Counted from the stretch's first letter, positions 37,095 through 49,209 are shown. The stretch is DNA of 64,000 nt from Carnegiea gigantea (GCA_029747015.1 JAKOGI010000834.1:70825-134824); one strand, 5' to 3'. Notes: generated from the sequence alone by a model not told the origin. Numbers and translations: made by a program.

Positions 37095-38129
37095 GCCTGT
37101 TTTTTTCATGAGTAAATTGGGTGGATAAAAGGGTGAAGTAGGTTGAAGTAAGTTGAGGTGGGTTGAGGTGGGTTGAAGTTGGTATTTTTTTGAGGTGGGT
37201 TGAAATAGGTTGAAATAAGTTGAAGTGGATTAATGTAGGTTGAAGTGGGTTGAAGTTGATATATTTTTTATGTGGTGGGCTGAAGTGGGTTAAAATCATG
37301 AGAATGTAATTAATGTGTGATAATTTATGAAGTTATCAAAATTTTGTGGAATTTTTGTTTATTCTTTTTTATTTTTTATTTTTTATTTTTTATTTTTTAT
37401 TTTTATATTTTTATTTTGTATTTTGTATTTTGTATTTTGTATTTTTTATTTTTAGATTTTTAAATTTTTAATTTTTGTTTTTTATTTTTTTGGAATTTTC
37501 TGTAGCTTTTGTTTGGAATAAAACTAAAAAAATAAAAAATTAAAAAATAAATGCAAAAAAATTTAAAAATACAAAAATAAAAAATAAAAAATAATAAATA
37601 ATAAAACAAAAAATGAAGTATAAAAAATTAAAAATTAAAAATTAAAAAATTAAAAAATTAAAAATTAAAAATAAAAATTAAATACAAAAAATTAAAAATA
37701 AAAAATAAAAACAAAAAATACAAATTAAAAAATAAATAAATAATACAAAATACAAAAAATTAAATACAAAAAAATAGAAATTAAAAATAAAAAATTTAAA
37801 AACTTAAAAACTTAAAAATAAAAAACTAAAAAAAGAAAAATACAAAAATAAAACAATTCCAAAGTACGATACTTTACAAAAAAAGTTGTATAGTGAACTT
37901 TTTGGTACAAGAATGATTAAATCTCACATGATACTTTACAAATTATTAAAATTATAAAGGGGGTGGGTTGAAGTTGGTTGAAGTGGATTGAAGTAGGTTG
38001 AGATAGGTTGAAGTGGATTGAAGTTAGTATTTTTTTTCAAGTGGGTTGAACTAGGTTGAAATAGGTTGAAGTGGGTTGAAGTGGATTGAGGTTGGTAAAT
38101 TACAATTGACCCATGAAAAGAACAGAGCC
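37095..38129. mobile_element. Harbinger-like MITE (1035 bp) with a foldback core
   Basis: Termini GCCTGTTTTTTTCATGAGT and the inverse of GGCTCTGTTCTTTTCATGG are similar, and both sides carry TAA (37092-37094 and 38130-38132), the 3-bp duplication typical of PIF/Harbinger elements. Direct repeats of GGTTGAAGTxGG lie just inside both ends. The centre is a T-rich run of TTTTTATT units (about 37365-37490) followed by an A-rich run of AAAAATAAA units (about 37520-37850), which could pair into a long hairpin. No coding frame. Confidence 0.78.
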
Positions 38130-38132
38130 TAA

Positions 38133-39627
38133 ACTCCCACGGACTGGAGAGAAATTTTATTTAAAAGAGCCAAAAATATTAGTAAATGCCTTAAAACTCA
38201 ATAAAACTTTAAGAGCTATGAAGATTGGGGCTTACACCAGCAATTATGACTGATGGCAGACTTTTGTTGAAGTAAATGAAGGTTGAGGCATTTCATGAGG
38301 CCCAAGGAGGCTAGGGCTTTTGGGAGAGAAGGAGGGGACTGGTGGAAAGGAAAAATGAAACGAAGAAAGTTCTCAAGATTGTCTATATTAATATTTCCTC
38401 AAATCTCACAAAAGCAGATTCATATTGAGAGCTGTTTGTTTGGTTGGTTTGAGGCCCAACAGAGTGATCATCGTATTTTGTGCGTTAATTATTTTCCTTT
38501 TTTTATAACTGTGTTATTTGTTACATATCATAACTTTATTATAATTAATGGGTATATAATTAAAGTTATGAATACGTAATTAAAAAAATATTTATGTGTT
38601 TTAATGCACCATGTGCATACTAATTTTCACCAAATATAATATTATTGCTCCCTAAATATTATTCATTTGCTCACCAAAATTATATATCTATAATAATGTT
38701 CACCAAATATGATACTAACACTTTGACTTCAAAAAAAAAAAAACGATAATGCTCGCCAAAAATAATACTAATGCGTATTAGATATTGTTCAATTGCTCAG
38801 CATGTATGACACTAATACTTAGCTACATATATATTATATTTGACATTGAGAACAGTATACATTTTAAGAACACCAAAAACCCAATTTCCTAAGAAAAAGA
38901 AAGAACTGTACATATTAGCACTAATAAAAAAAAATGGTGAAAATTAGTGGTATATTGGTGAGTAATAGTTGTATTGTAATGCATTTGATGAATACATGAG
39001 TTTTAATTTATGAGTATATACAATTATAAAAGTATGAGCATGAGTATATATATAATGACATATATGTCACATCGAACGTCAGCAATAGCAAACAAACCTA
39101 GGAATCAAAAAATGAGAACCACAATTATAAGGAAAGAGGCTTTTGATACTGGTAAAAAATACGGTGAACATAGTGGTGTATGTTGCGATCAATAGTGACA
39201 TATTTGATGAGTAATATTAATATATCTACTGACCAAGATAACACACGCGTGATGACATTAGCGAATACATTTATTAGCTGCCCAAATACACAGGAGTATT
39301 GTATACTCGGTGTCTCAGATAAGAGTCCCACATTGAATGAGTGATAGAAGGGTCCTGAGTTTATAGGCGGTGGCGCTGCACACTCTATCAGACTGCTCTT
39401 TTGAAGAAAGAGTAATGATCCTGTGACACCAGACACGAACTCCAATATATATGTGCTAGGAATATATTATCTTCCTAATATATTACCATTAAAAAGGAAA
39501 AAATAACATAGCATACATGAAATTCAGATAACTAATTTTTTGCAATAATTCTATCTGATTAGTTTAATTGTTTTGGGTTCGCTGTTGGGTGTGGGTGAGA
39601 ACTGAGGAAAAAGGGTTATTCCACATG
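38133..39627. other. Intergenic, nothing certain
   Basis: AT-rich with no recognised gene. At 39327-39370 TCCCACATTG is followed about 30 bases on by TTTATAGG, an arrangement like a plant snRNA promoter or an LTR; no snRNA sequence was recognised downstream. Confidence 0.5.
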
Positions 39628-40222
39628 CACTACAGCATCCCGGTCCATTTGAGACCGAAACAATTCGGTCTCCAAAATAGAAAATTCGATCTCTATTTAA
39701 TTTTGGAGACCGAACAGAGACCGAAATTTATCGGTCTCCAAATCTTTGGTAGCAATTCAAATTTGGAGACCGGGTTTGAAGAAAACGGTCTCCAGTTGAG
39801 ACCAAACCACATCGGTCTCTAAGTGAGACCAAAAAATTTGGTCTCAACTAGAGACCACATGGTTTGGTCTCTAACTGAGACCATAGCCCACCGGTCTCTA
39901 ATGGAAACCGTGCGTTGACCGGGGTCTCTAAATCCGAGACCGAAATCCAGTTTGGTCTCCACTGGAAACCGAAATACAGTTCGATATCTAAATCTGAGAC
40001 CGACTTCCATTGGACGGTCTCTAAGTGAACCCAAGGTCACTGTTGGTGTCCAAAATCTGAGATCGAAAATTTGTTTTGATCTCAAGTTGAGACCGTAAGT
40101 TTATTTCGGTCTCTGAATTGATCTCACTTTGATGCCAGTATCATCGGTCTCTAAATTTAATTGGAGACCAACTTTTTTCGGTCTCCAATTTTCGGTCTCT
40201 AATCACACGGAATCCTGTAGTG
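39628..40222. mobile_element. Short non-autonomous CACTA element 3 (595 bp)
   Basis: Begins CACTACAGCATCCCGG and ends with the near-inverse CGGAATCCTGTAGTG; the flanking trinucleotide is ATG on both sides (39625-39627 and 40223-40225). The interior is made up of more than 25 GGTCTC or GAGACC units, most extended to CGGTCTC(C/T)AAA. There is no coding sequence, so the element is essentially two subterminal repeat arrays fused together. Its motif differs from those of the other two CACTA elements, so it needs a different transposase. Confidence 0.9.
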
Positions 40223-40225
40223 ATG

Positions 40226-42185
40226 GGCACCAAACAGAAACTTCCTATATTAGCCTTGTCCTTTGACTTGTGATCTGTCATTGGGATTAAAATCAAGATC
40301 TATTCCAACTTCCTCTAGCTTTACTGTAATCAGTATTTTTTTTTTTTTTCCTACTAGTAATTAAATATTAGTGATGATAACTAAAATTATCATATTCATT
40401 ACAATTCTATGCCAAGAGAAGTTGGTTTTATCAATAGGAAATGGAAATCGTTTTGAACTAATACAGGTTAATTCAACTAATCTAATACTTGTATTTCTTA
40501 ATTTAGCAAGATTTTATATTTGAATTTTATAAATAAAAAAACTGTAGCGAGATTGTTTTACTCCTTTATGAACTAATGCACTAAAAATTTTAAATTTTTT
40601 TTAAAAAAGTAATTTTATAGCGAAAATACTAAAATTTTAGCTTGTAAATGGGGGACAAAAAAGGCAGACAGTAACCTCAAGCCAACCAGCTCTTCTTTTT
40701 TTTTTTTTTTTGTGTTTATTCTCTAATTAATCTGATCATAGAAGGTGTTTGACTGGTCATCATCAATTATTAGATGGAAGGCAATTGGCCACGTGGCACA
40801 CCGTTATTGGAATGATTGGCATTACTTCACTAAGCAAATTAGCAAAAGTTTAATCATGCGAGACTCGTCTGTCACATTATTGCATACCCTTTCGGTCCAC
40901 CCTCCCAGCGTACTTGACAGAAGATAATTTTTTTGGCGGGAAATACTTACCCCCTCCCCCCCCCCCCCCCCCCCCCCAAAAAAAACTATGTACCTTTTTT
41001 TTGTCCAATTTGTTTGTAAATGTTTAAACAACATAAATATTAATTAGTCAAAAAAATTTACATGCCACATATGTTCTTTTATTATCGATTTGCCATGAGT
41101 TGTATTATATACATGGGTAAATTTAATTGTACTTGATTATTTGTTCTAAAGGAATGGTAAACTAATTTGATCTATGTTCAAATACAGGCAAACGATTTTT
41201 ACCTTTAACCCAACTGAGATTTGAGTTTTTAAGATAACCTAACGAGGCCAAGTGTTAGCTACTTGGATTCATATATACTATCAAGGTTTTGCTTGACCAG
41301 ATATTGACGGAGTGTCAATGCAAACAGTTTTTCTTGATAACTGACGAGTTTCTATCATTCTTTTCGCCTTATACTTATAGTCAAATATAGACAATATGTG
41401 AAAATAAGTGTTAAATATACTTATATTGTTTAAATCACTTTTCAACCAATAAAAACAATGTTAGATTTTTGGGCAATAAATTTTTGCAATATAAGACCGG
41501 AGAAATAGATATTTTTGATAACAAATATAAAATGGAGACTGTTTTATGCCTTCCTTTAATGAGAATTTACAAAGCAAATTTAGAATGTTAGTGAAATTCA
41601 CAATCTACAAAGTAAATTTAAAGTAACGTTCAGAAGAAAATTTACTTGATTAGATTTAGGCCGCTTAATTATTTATATTTATGGAGCAATGCATTGATAG
41701 CGCGATGTCTTTGATGGGTCACTATCGCCAGCTCGCAACCGCCAGTAGAAAACACAAAAAACAAAAAAAGAAGGAAAAAAAGAAAGAAAAGAATATTTAT
41801 TTCTCTCTAATTAAGATACATAGCTAGTTAATAGCATCATTCAAATCTCTTTACCGTTTGTACATGTCCATAGAAAAGACAACAGTAAACGCCTAAAAAA
41901 TTTTAATTACACTCTTATTTTTCTAAGTCATCAATTAATTAATGAAGACTTAATTGTTACAGCAAAATCCCCGGAGCGATGAGAGAAGCTGAAAAATCTA
42001 GCTAGCTAATTTTGAAAAGCAAAAATAAAAAAAGACCATAGTAATTTAATCATTCTGAATCAATTAGATTTTTTTCTGGATGTAGAAGAGGGGCTAGAAC
42101 TCGAGTAAATTATTATTTATTTTATATAAATCTAGGCCATAGTGGCCTTTACACTATATGCTATAAAAACATTCGTAATCTTCAT
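40226..42185. other. Intergenic, nothing recognised
   Basis: AT-rich. Contains T-runs at 40336-40350 and 40697-40711 and a C-run of about 20 followed by an A-run at 40958-40986. No gene recognised. Confidence 0.6.
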
Positions 42186-42610
42186 AGATGGATGCTGAAA
42201 GAAGGAAAAACCTAAAGTCCTAGACTGATCCATATTAGCAAGCTTATGGGCAACTTGATTCGCTTCCATTGGACAATGGGGCTCTTTGACTTCCCAGTCT
42301 CCTACTCGGAAGATTTCCTTGCATTGGTTTCAATATCAGTTGATGTTCAAGTACCAAACGTCTCTCCTCTTAGCATTCCAACCACGATCAAAGAGTCAAG
42401 TTGGACCCAGACTTTGGAAACATGTAGACTTCTAGCTAGTAGCTAGTCTGAGGCTCCTCCTAACAGCCTTGAGTTCTCCCTTGACCAAGGAGCAGACCCC
42501 AAAGTTTCCATTAAAATTGCCCAGCCACTCTCCTCTATGGCCTCCAACTACTACTCCTCATGCCGCTTGACCTGGATTACCCTTAGAAGCTCCATCAGTA
42601 TTCAGGCATC
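42186..42610 (-). pseudogene. LINE RNase H domain remnant
   Basis: On the minus strand the sequence reads LNTDGASKGNPGQAA near 42600, then GEWLGNFNGNFGVCS and KGELKAVRRSLRLA, and ends near 42220 with ANQVAHKLANMD. This is the RNase H-like domain found at the C-terminus of plant non-LTR retrotransposon ORF2. The first catalytic Asp (NTDGASKGNPG) and the Glu of the KGELKA helix are still readable, but several stops and at least one frameshift occur, so it is dead. Confidence 0.8.
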
Positions 42611-43560
42611 CAGAATGTATTTATGAGGGAAACAAAGAGAAATTTTATTACATAAAGCATTAGGGGCACCTCCCTTCGCCAAAAATAAAGCACGAAGGAA
42701 CTTATATTGTTGAAATCGATGTTTCATTTAACAATTAGTGAAAAATTTCTCCATAATGCTTACATTTTAAAAGAGATGAACATTAATGAATATCAAAATC
42801 CAAAAAAACTAAAACATAAAACATTCATATACAAAATTTGTGAATAGTATATAGTGTTTAGTGTGGCATAGACTCTCCTGTTTGATGTCAAACTGATGCC
42901 TAATTTTGACCAATATGAAGACAAATATGTTAGGCAAGAGACATTGTGATACCCATGGTAAAAATGACACTGAAAATGCATGAAGCTAAGTGACTGCATC
43001 AAATCAATTGGCAGCCACTACTCATGAACAAAGAACTACAGCCAAAAGCATGTTCAAAATACAGAGTACTACAGAAGAATCAGAGCATTTTCCAATGAGT
43101 AAAAAGCCAAAACCATTCAATCAAATCTACAAACACTAGGACAAATGAAGAACACCCACCTCATCACCTGCTGACATGACAATTGATTTGCATAACTACC
43201 CTTTACCCCTAAACAAAAATCAAAAATACGTTTTCGTATCTTATTGGAGCGTTTTAACATTTAATAGTAGGACCATTAACTATGGAATGGAACGTTGAAA
43301 TAGTTTTGTATCGAGATATGCACACCAATATGATTGAAATTTGACTATACGCTTTCTTTTTCCCTAGCAATGCTTGCATCGGTTGTATATGTTAGCATTT
43401 AACTATTATATTATCGTGTTGTGAAAGGCTTTCCGAGCTCTAATTCTATCTTCAGAATACGAGAGGTGGGCCAATGAGAGGGGCGAAAGAACACCCCCCC
43501 GCGAAGAAAAAAGAAGATTTGGGCATTAGATTGGGGCCATAAAAATTACGTAGCAAGAAA
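42611..43560. other. Intergenic, nothing recognised
   Basis: AT-rich upstream sequence of the next gene. No protein or RNA recognised. Confidence 0.6.
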
Positions 43561-43647
43561 GGGCAGTCCTTTTGGCTGCTTATATTCAGTAGTCAGTGTG
43601 TGCTGTTTTATTACTCAACTCCTTGATCTCTCCCTTTCCTAAGTTTT
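43561..43647 (+). promoter_or_regulatory. Probable core promoter and leader of the small hydrophilic protein gene
   Basis: A TATA-like CTTATATTC at about 43580 lies roughly 68 bases before the ATG and is followed by a pyrimidine-rich leader (CTCCCTTTCC). If correct, the leader is short. No other element was recognised. Confidence 0.35.
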
Positions 43648-44564
43648 ATGGCTTGTCTAGAAATGTACAACTCCTCTTCTCACCCTCAACCTTCTTCTTC
43701 TCCTCCTCCAAGCATGAGCCCAAGAATCTCCTTCTCCAATGACTTTGTTGTTGAATCCCAGAAACCCAATTCATCAACCAAAGCAGCTCCACCCTCCACT
43801 GATTTTGAGTTCTCAATCTCAAACAATGACTTGATTATTAGTGCTGATGCTGATGACCTCTTCTTCAAAGGAAGGCTCTTGCCCTTCAAACCCAGCTCCA
43901 CCAGGACCCTCAGAGATCAGCTCCTCCTCCTTGATGGTGATGATGATGATCATCATCGAGATGATCATGGAGATCATAATCTTGATCAGCTCTTTCTCAA
44001 GCCCTCTAATAGTAAGGACTCTTGTTCTAATAGATGGAAGGGTTTTTTGGGTCTTAGAAAGTCCCACATTTTTCGGTCCAAAACAGATGACAAGATTGAT
44101 AGTGAGATCTCTTTTGTCAATCGGGGTCCCAGTCTTACCAAATCTTCAAAGGTAAGTAGCTAACTTCTTCCCGTTCGGTGTTTTTAGGGTTGGATACTTC
44201 TAGTTTGACTAAAAAGTAACAAGTTTGTTTGGGTCGGTCCCTGTCCATATCGACGCCCCGTGTCCCACCTAACTAGAGCGTGAGAAGTTTAGATGTAACA
44301 GCCTTACCCAATGTAACAGTCTTACCCAATCTAGTTACAGAAAATAACATTTGGATTGGCCGAACCCAAGTCCTTGATGATCTAGCGCCCACTTTGCATG
44401 ACTTGTTATTGGATCTAGCATTTTGTGGATCTGAATATTTGATGTATGGTTCAGATCAGATGTGTAGATTTTACAAATATATTCTTGAATGTCTATTCCT
44501 GTAATTTCAGGAAGTTGTCAGCACTGGAAGTCCAAGTAACACTGATATGGAGATGGGAATATAG
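43648..44564 (+). CDS. Small hydrophilic plant protein of unknown function, two exons
   Basis: Exons 43648-44151 and 44511-44564 join in phase 0 across a 359-bp intron (AAG/GTAAGT...TTTCAG/GAA) to give 185 aa. It starts MACLEMYN, followed by a Ser/Pro-rich stretch, MSPRISFSNDF (23-33), DFEFSI (52-57), ADDLFFKGRLLPF (68-80), an Asp/His-rich low-complexity segment (96-112) and a basic RWKGFLGLRKSHI motif (129-141). The order of SFSNDF, DFEFS, LFFKGxLLPF and WKGFLGL motifs is that of a plant-specific family of uncharacterised proteins; the DFEF/LFFKG part recalls DUF1645 or membrane-associated kinase regulator proteins, but I cannot confirm that link. There is no signal peptide or membrane segment. 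The predicted role is unknown. The open frame continues three codons past the donor, so splicing decides the C-terminus (ending MEMGI). Confidence 0.85.
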
Positions 44565-45039
44565 TTAAGTTAAAGGAGGGTTAGTTCCTGTTTATAAGAG
44601 GGAGGTGCAAATGTTTGCTGCTCTTTTTTGTGATTTTTTAATTTAAAAAAAATTCTCAACTCTATTTTGGAGGAGGTTAAAATGGAATATAGAGGTGTCT
44701 AGCAGGTTGCTTGCAACTTTTTTTCTTGTTTTCAGAAACTCTGCTACTTTCCGTTTGTGCTTTTCACTGTTTTTTAATTTTATGTACAAAGAAATTCAAA
44801 TGACCAGATCTGTGGCGAGTTTGATTGGGTATCGTAATTATTTGCTTGATTTTAGTTAATTGTACAGTATTTTTTTTTTTTAATAGGAAAAAGCTTGATC
44901 CCCTCCACCCAAACATGTCGTAGCACTCTTGTCTTGGATATCACTCCAAAACCTCCTTAGAACACCTACTTACAGAGAAAGAGATGTATAGTACATATTG
45001 CTTGCACTACTAAAATGTAGCTGGTTGATTGGTCAGAAA
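44565..45039. other. 3' flank and intergenic
   Basis: 3' UTR and spacer after the small hydrophilic protein gene; T-run at 44871-44882. No further gene. Confidence 0.55.
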
Positions 45040-45146
45040 TGTCTCTTTGCAGACAGTGATTCTCGCAAAGATAAAATTATCTACTTCTGAATCTCTACGA
45101 ACCCTGTAAAAATAGGATCTATATTAAAAAGTTATTGTTATTGCTA
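45040..45146 (+). repeat. SINE-like repeat, 3' part (copy B)
   Basis: The order AAAATTATCTACTTCTGAAT, TCTCTACGAACCCTGTAAAA and TATTAAAAAGTTATTGTTATTG matches copy A at 3800-3922 block by block, but is more diverged. Confidence 0.45.
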
Positions 45147-45149
45147 TCC

Positions 45150-45582
45150 GTTGATCAAAAATCCTCCAAGGGCACGAGATCACTCCTATAACAACTATTG
45201 CCAATATATCACCTGTACAACGTCCAGTCTAAATAAGAAATATCAAAATGATTTTTGTAACGTCGATTGGTATATTACTTGTATAAATCCAATCCAAATG
45301 CGAAATACCAAAATAATTAGTAACATGGATCCCTATATTTTCAAAACCCCAAGTGGGACCATTATCAGACCATGGCCTATGCGAGAGGATATCTTGCGAA
45401 GGCCCAAGAGTCCAAGACCATGTGAAGGCACACTTAGCAGTTCCTAGCAGCTACGTACGAAGGCCCCTAATGCAATGGAGTTTCCAAAACGTCCTCCTTG
45501 AAAGTCAATGCAAATATAGAGTAGTTATGTTAGGGTTCATCTCATCACGTTTCAAGAAATCCTTAAAGACATCATCCAAATG
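45150..45582. other. Intergenic with a diverged tandem duplication
   Basis: Two related blocks of about 70 bases (about 45190-45262 and 45262-45325) share CAATATATCACCTGTA / GGTATATTACTTGTA and GAAATA(T/C)CAAAAT. No gene recognised. Confidence 0.45.
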
Positions 45583-45590
45583 TTCATACT

Positions 45591-46051
45591 GAGGGGTGGG
45601 CAATATAATGGATCGGCTCGAATCAGATTAGGGTGGCGATGTTTACAAAATGGATCAGGTCGGATCATAGTTGACTCGCTAACTAGTTGGGTTGGATCAG
45701 ACTTTTTGTGTAAATAAACAGGTCGGGTCAGATCGGTCATGGGCAGCCTACTTTTGGCCCATTTTACAATGGAACAAACTTGCATAAAAAAAACTATGTA
45801 TAATAATTATTGTTATTTATAAATCGTTGGTGATAAACTTAACTAATTGGAACATGCAATCTATTTTGTCAAATAGGTTGAAAAAATAATGAGTCACTCC
45901 ACGAGTTGTTAATGGGCTGACCCGTTAATATGTCTTAATGGGCCGATCCACTATTGACACAGTCCATTATTGACTCGGCCCTTTATTGACTATATTTTAA
46001 ACGGGCTGACCCGCTTGACCCAATAAATATCCATCATGTTGTTCACCCCTA
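45591..46051. mobile_element. hAT-type MITE, copy 2 (461 bp)
   Basis: Flanked by TTCATACT (45583-45590) and TTCATACC (46052-46059), a 7-of-8 target duplication. The ends are GAGGGGTGGGCAATAT and the inverse of AGGGGTGAACAACATG. The interior, including GGGCTGACCCGTTAATATG and GTTTAAACGGGC-like arms, matches the inverse of copy 1 (20816-21273). Confidence 0.88.
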
Positions 46052-46059
46052 TTCATACC

Positions 46060-46684
46060 TAATATCTTTAGCAGTAATTACTTCAATAAGCGTCGGTTAC
46101 AATCTCGCAAGTGTGAGAGGGTTAGTCATCGAATCTCCCCAAATGATTGCCTTCTTGGAGGCAAAAGATTAAGGAGACATGTTCGCTAGAACATTATGGT
46201 ATGGTTATCTAAAAGATTTAAAGGAGTCCACTTCAACTAAATTCGTACTAATAAGTTCAGGTTGAATTTCACCTTAAACTAATCAACAACAGCAATGGTA
46301 ACCTATTAGATTTATTTTATAATCTTGTTCTTTAACTTTCAATTTAGGACTCCTCAATTATATGGGATATTCTAACACTAGTGATTCATGGATCTACACA
46401 TTGCTATTCGTGACACCACTGCTAAAAAGTTCTGTGAAATTTAATTAGATTTTTTCCCCCTATAAATTATTGTGAAGCTTGACAATGGAAGTTCACCTCA
46501 GAGTGTTGTGGATTACTAAAATTGCATATGACATTGACTAGGGAAGGCTGACACTATCCATGATGTCAAATGAGATTGACTAAAAAACAGGCATAAGATT
46601 TCAAAGGTATGACTTTGCCCTTGAGCACCTGAGGTGATTGATTATGTTGACAAACGCAATGATGACTTTATAGTTATTCTAATT
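46060..46684. other. Intergenic, nothing recognised
   Basis: AT-rich, no gene recognised. Confidence 0.6.
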
Positions 46685-46775
46685 ACTATAACAACAGTAA
46701 CAACAACTCTCAGTATGGATCCCAATATTACAGAGTTTAGGAAGATACAGATGTAAACAGTTTTATTTCTACATA
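46685..46775 (-). repeat. SINE-like repeat, 3' part (copy C)
   Basis: On the minus strand it reads CTGTTTACATCTGTATCTTC, then GGGATCCATACTGAGAG and a GTTGTTGTTACTGTTGTT tail, matching the other SINE-like copies. Confidence 0.45.
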
Positions 46776-49209
46776 CATAACACTCATAAAGAGATCATTT
46801 TCAATAGACAATTAATCTAATTGCATTGATATAATATCTGTTTGATACAATATTAAAACAATTACTCAATAATATGCATAGGGGATTTTTAAAAAAATAT
46901 AAGCTTATGGAAGCCAGTCCATATAGTTCTGTTGTAGTTTTGATAGTTGTAATTAAATTGTTTGTGAGTCTATTTGGAGACATCCAATAAAATTAAATTG
47001 TTTGTGAATGCCTGCAATACCCTTCTTGTCCAAGTTTCTCTCTTTCTTATTATTCCCCTCTTTGAAGGGTAAACACACAAGATACTCAAAACACTACTTT
47101 TGCAAGAAATCTTCATGGCACATCAATAGGAAAAATGGAAGCAAGATTAGTGTGGTGAATTTCATTTCAAAAACTACTCGAATTTATTATTTATTTTTTT
47201 TAGATGAATAGATTTTATATGGGCGCACATAATTTAGGGTCTCAAGAAGAATTAAATTTTGATCTTTCTTTTAAAAAATAAGCCATCTTGCCATTGGCCT
47301 ACCTTCAAAGGCGTCTTTTTGCCGTTATTTGTTGATTAATAAACAAGATTCTTTTTTGAATTAGATTTTTTCCAAATCAGATTTCTTGAACGTTAAAATT
47401 GGCTATTTCTATGGTCTCTGAGGTTAATTTTGCTGTCTTATATCTTATCCCGTAGGTCAACAAGACAGAGTTATTGAGTCCAATTTTATTTTTTAAAGAT
47501 ATTTTAAGATTTGAATTGTATTACTTCTGTTTTATAATGGATTATCTCCATACAATTTTGACTTTCTAGTTTCTATCTCTATATCGAAACTGAAAAGTCA
47601 AAATTGTTGAATGTGTTTATCTTTTTCCCTATTTTTATAAAAAGATAATCTTTTCTAGATGGTATCATGTTTTTCATGAATAAGCTTGATTCTCACAATA
47701 GACAAATTGAGGTTCATTAATTGATGATAGAGAAAAAAAAGAATAGTCACACAACTCTAAAATTTTCACATACAAGAATTCAATTTCACGTTGTACATCA
47801 AGGGAGAAGCTAGTCCTGATTTATTACCCGAGTGACATTCAATTCGGTTGTTGTTTCCTCCTAATCTCCTATTAGTGAACTGATTTTGTTGCAGATGTGT
47901 GAATAAGGTGTAAAGACAGATGTACAATGTTTAAAGGTTGACTATTCCTATTTAGGTTGAATTTTGTATGTGTGTGTGAATAAGGTATAAAGGCAGATGT
48001 AAAAGGAATTTAAACCTAGATTTTTTTTGAAAACTCTCAAAAATTTTTCCAATTAAGCTAGAAACGGTTACAAAAGGAAGAGTCGAGTATTAAAAGATAG
48101 TTGGTGTCCATGAATAATAGTTAGGTTTTTGAATATCTTACTTTAAAAAAATACTACTATATTTTGAATCATGTACTAGATGCTTTATTCAACATATTTG
48201 CTATTGTCATCATTTCAATGAAAATTGGGAAGATTAAGTTGTGCATGCAATCTAACTCTAATTATACGACGCGTACATGAAATGCTCATATAATAGTATA
48301 GTCCTAACCAAGATTGAGAGAATCGGTCGACTAATATATATATATGCGCTATTTTTCAATTCACACTAACTGGACATGATAATTTTTATGAATTAAAAAT
48401 AAATATTTAGAGGTTCTATTCCAACAAAGAGTCTCTGATATTCTGTTCATATTAATAACAGATAGTATAAAATTACAAAAATTGTTCTCATTGTCTCTAG
48501 TTTTCAAATGAAATAACTTAAATGGTATTATTTATCCTAAATCTCCAGTAATGAGTTTAACCTTTTGATTGAAATTATATTGAGAATTTCTCTTTAAAAA
48601 ACATTCCAAGGAAAAAGAAAATAATAGAAATTAATTCTCAAGAGTTAAAGACTCTTTAGTAGTAATAAGTTCTGGAAAGAAGTCCCATATTTTCATGGGG
48701 TCGCGTCAATATTGACTTTCCGCAATGGCAACTCCAACGACCATCTAGAAAGAACTCCAATATTTGGATGGGGTCTCTGACGGTTGCCATTCAGGGCGAG
48801 AAATGTCAATGTCTCAGACAATACATATGTGTGGGTGTGGCAATTGGTCACTTGGTCCCATTTTTAAGGGAAGAGCAAATAAAAAAAAAAAATTGTAATC
48901 TTTTAGCAGCCAAATTCCAAAGCTTTAAAAAACCTTTCTGACATGAATATCGCGTATACATTTGATTGTAATTTCCAGCACCTTGTTGCTGAATATTTTG
49001 AGTTTTGACCACTGAGTGGAGTTTTCGTGTCTTTGCATTTGGTGCCATACTTTTATCATTTCGGGTGGCTTCTTGGTGTTCACGTCTTCCTTTTCTAATT
49101 GTATGTACTTCAATGGTCAAATAGTTTCAGAATTTCTGGTGAAATTTCTGCTCTTTCTGGGCATTCTTTGTTATTACCATTTTTGTATGTGTGAGTTATT
49201 ATTCAAATC
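46776..49209. other. Intergenic and promoter of the At3g27390-like gene
   Basis: No gene recognised over 2.4 kb. CAATTTTGACTTT at about 47553 is inverted as AAAGTCAAAATTG at about 47600, and the TACTTCTGTTTTATAATGG start resembles a decayed Stowaway element. A TGTGTGAATAAGGT(G/A)TAAAG duplication lies at about 47896 and 47970. Two copies of GAAAGAA(G/C)TCC(C/A)ATATTT with a following ATGGGGTC lie at 48675 and 48748. The core promoter of the following gene was not resolved. Confidence 0.45.
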
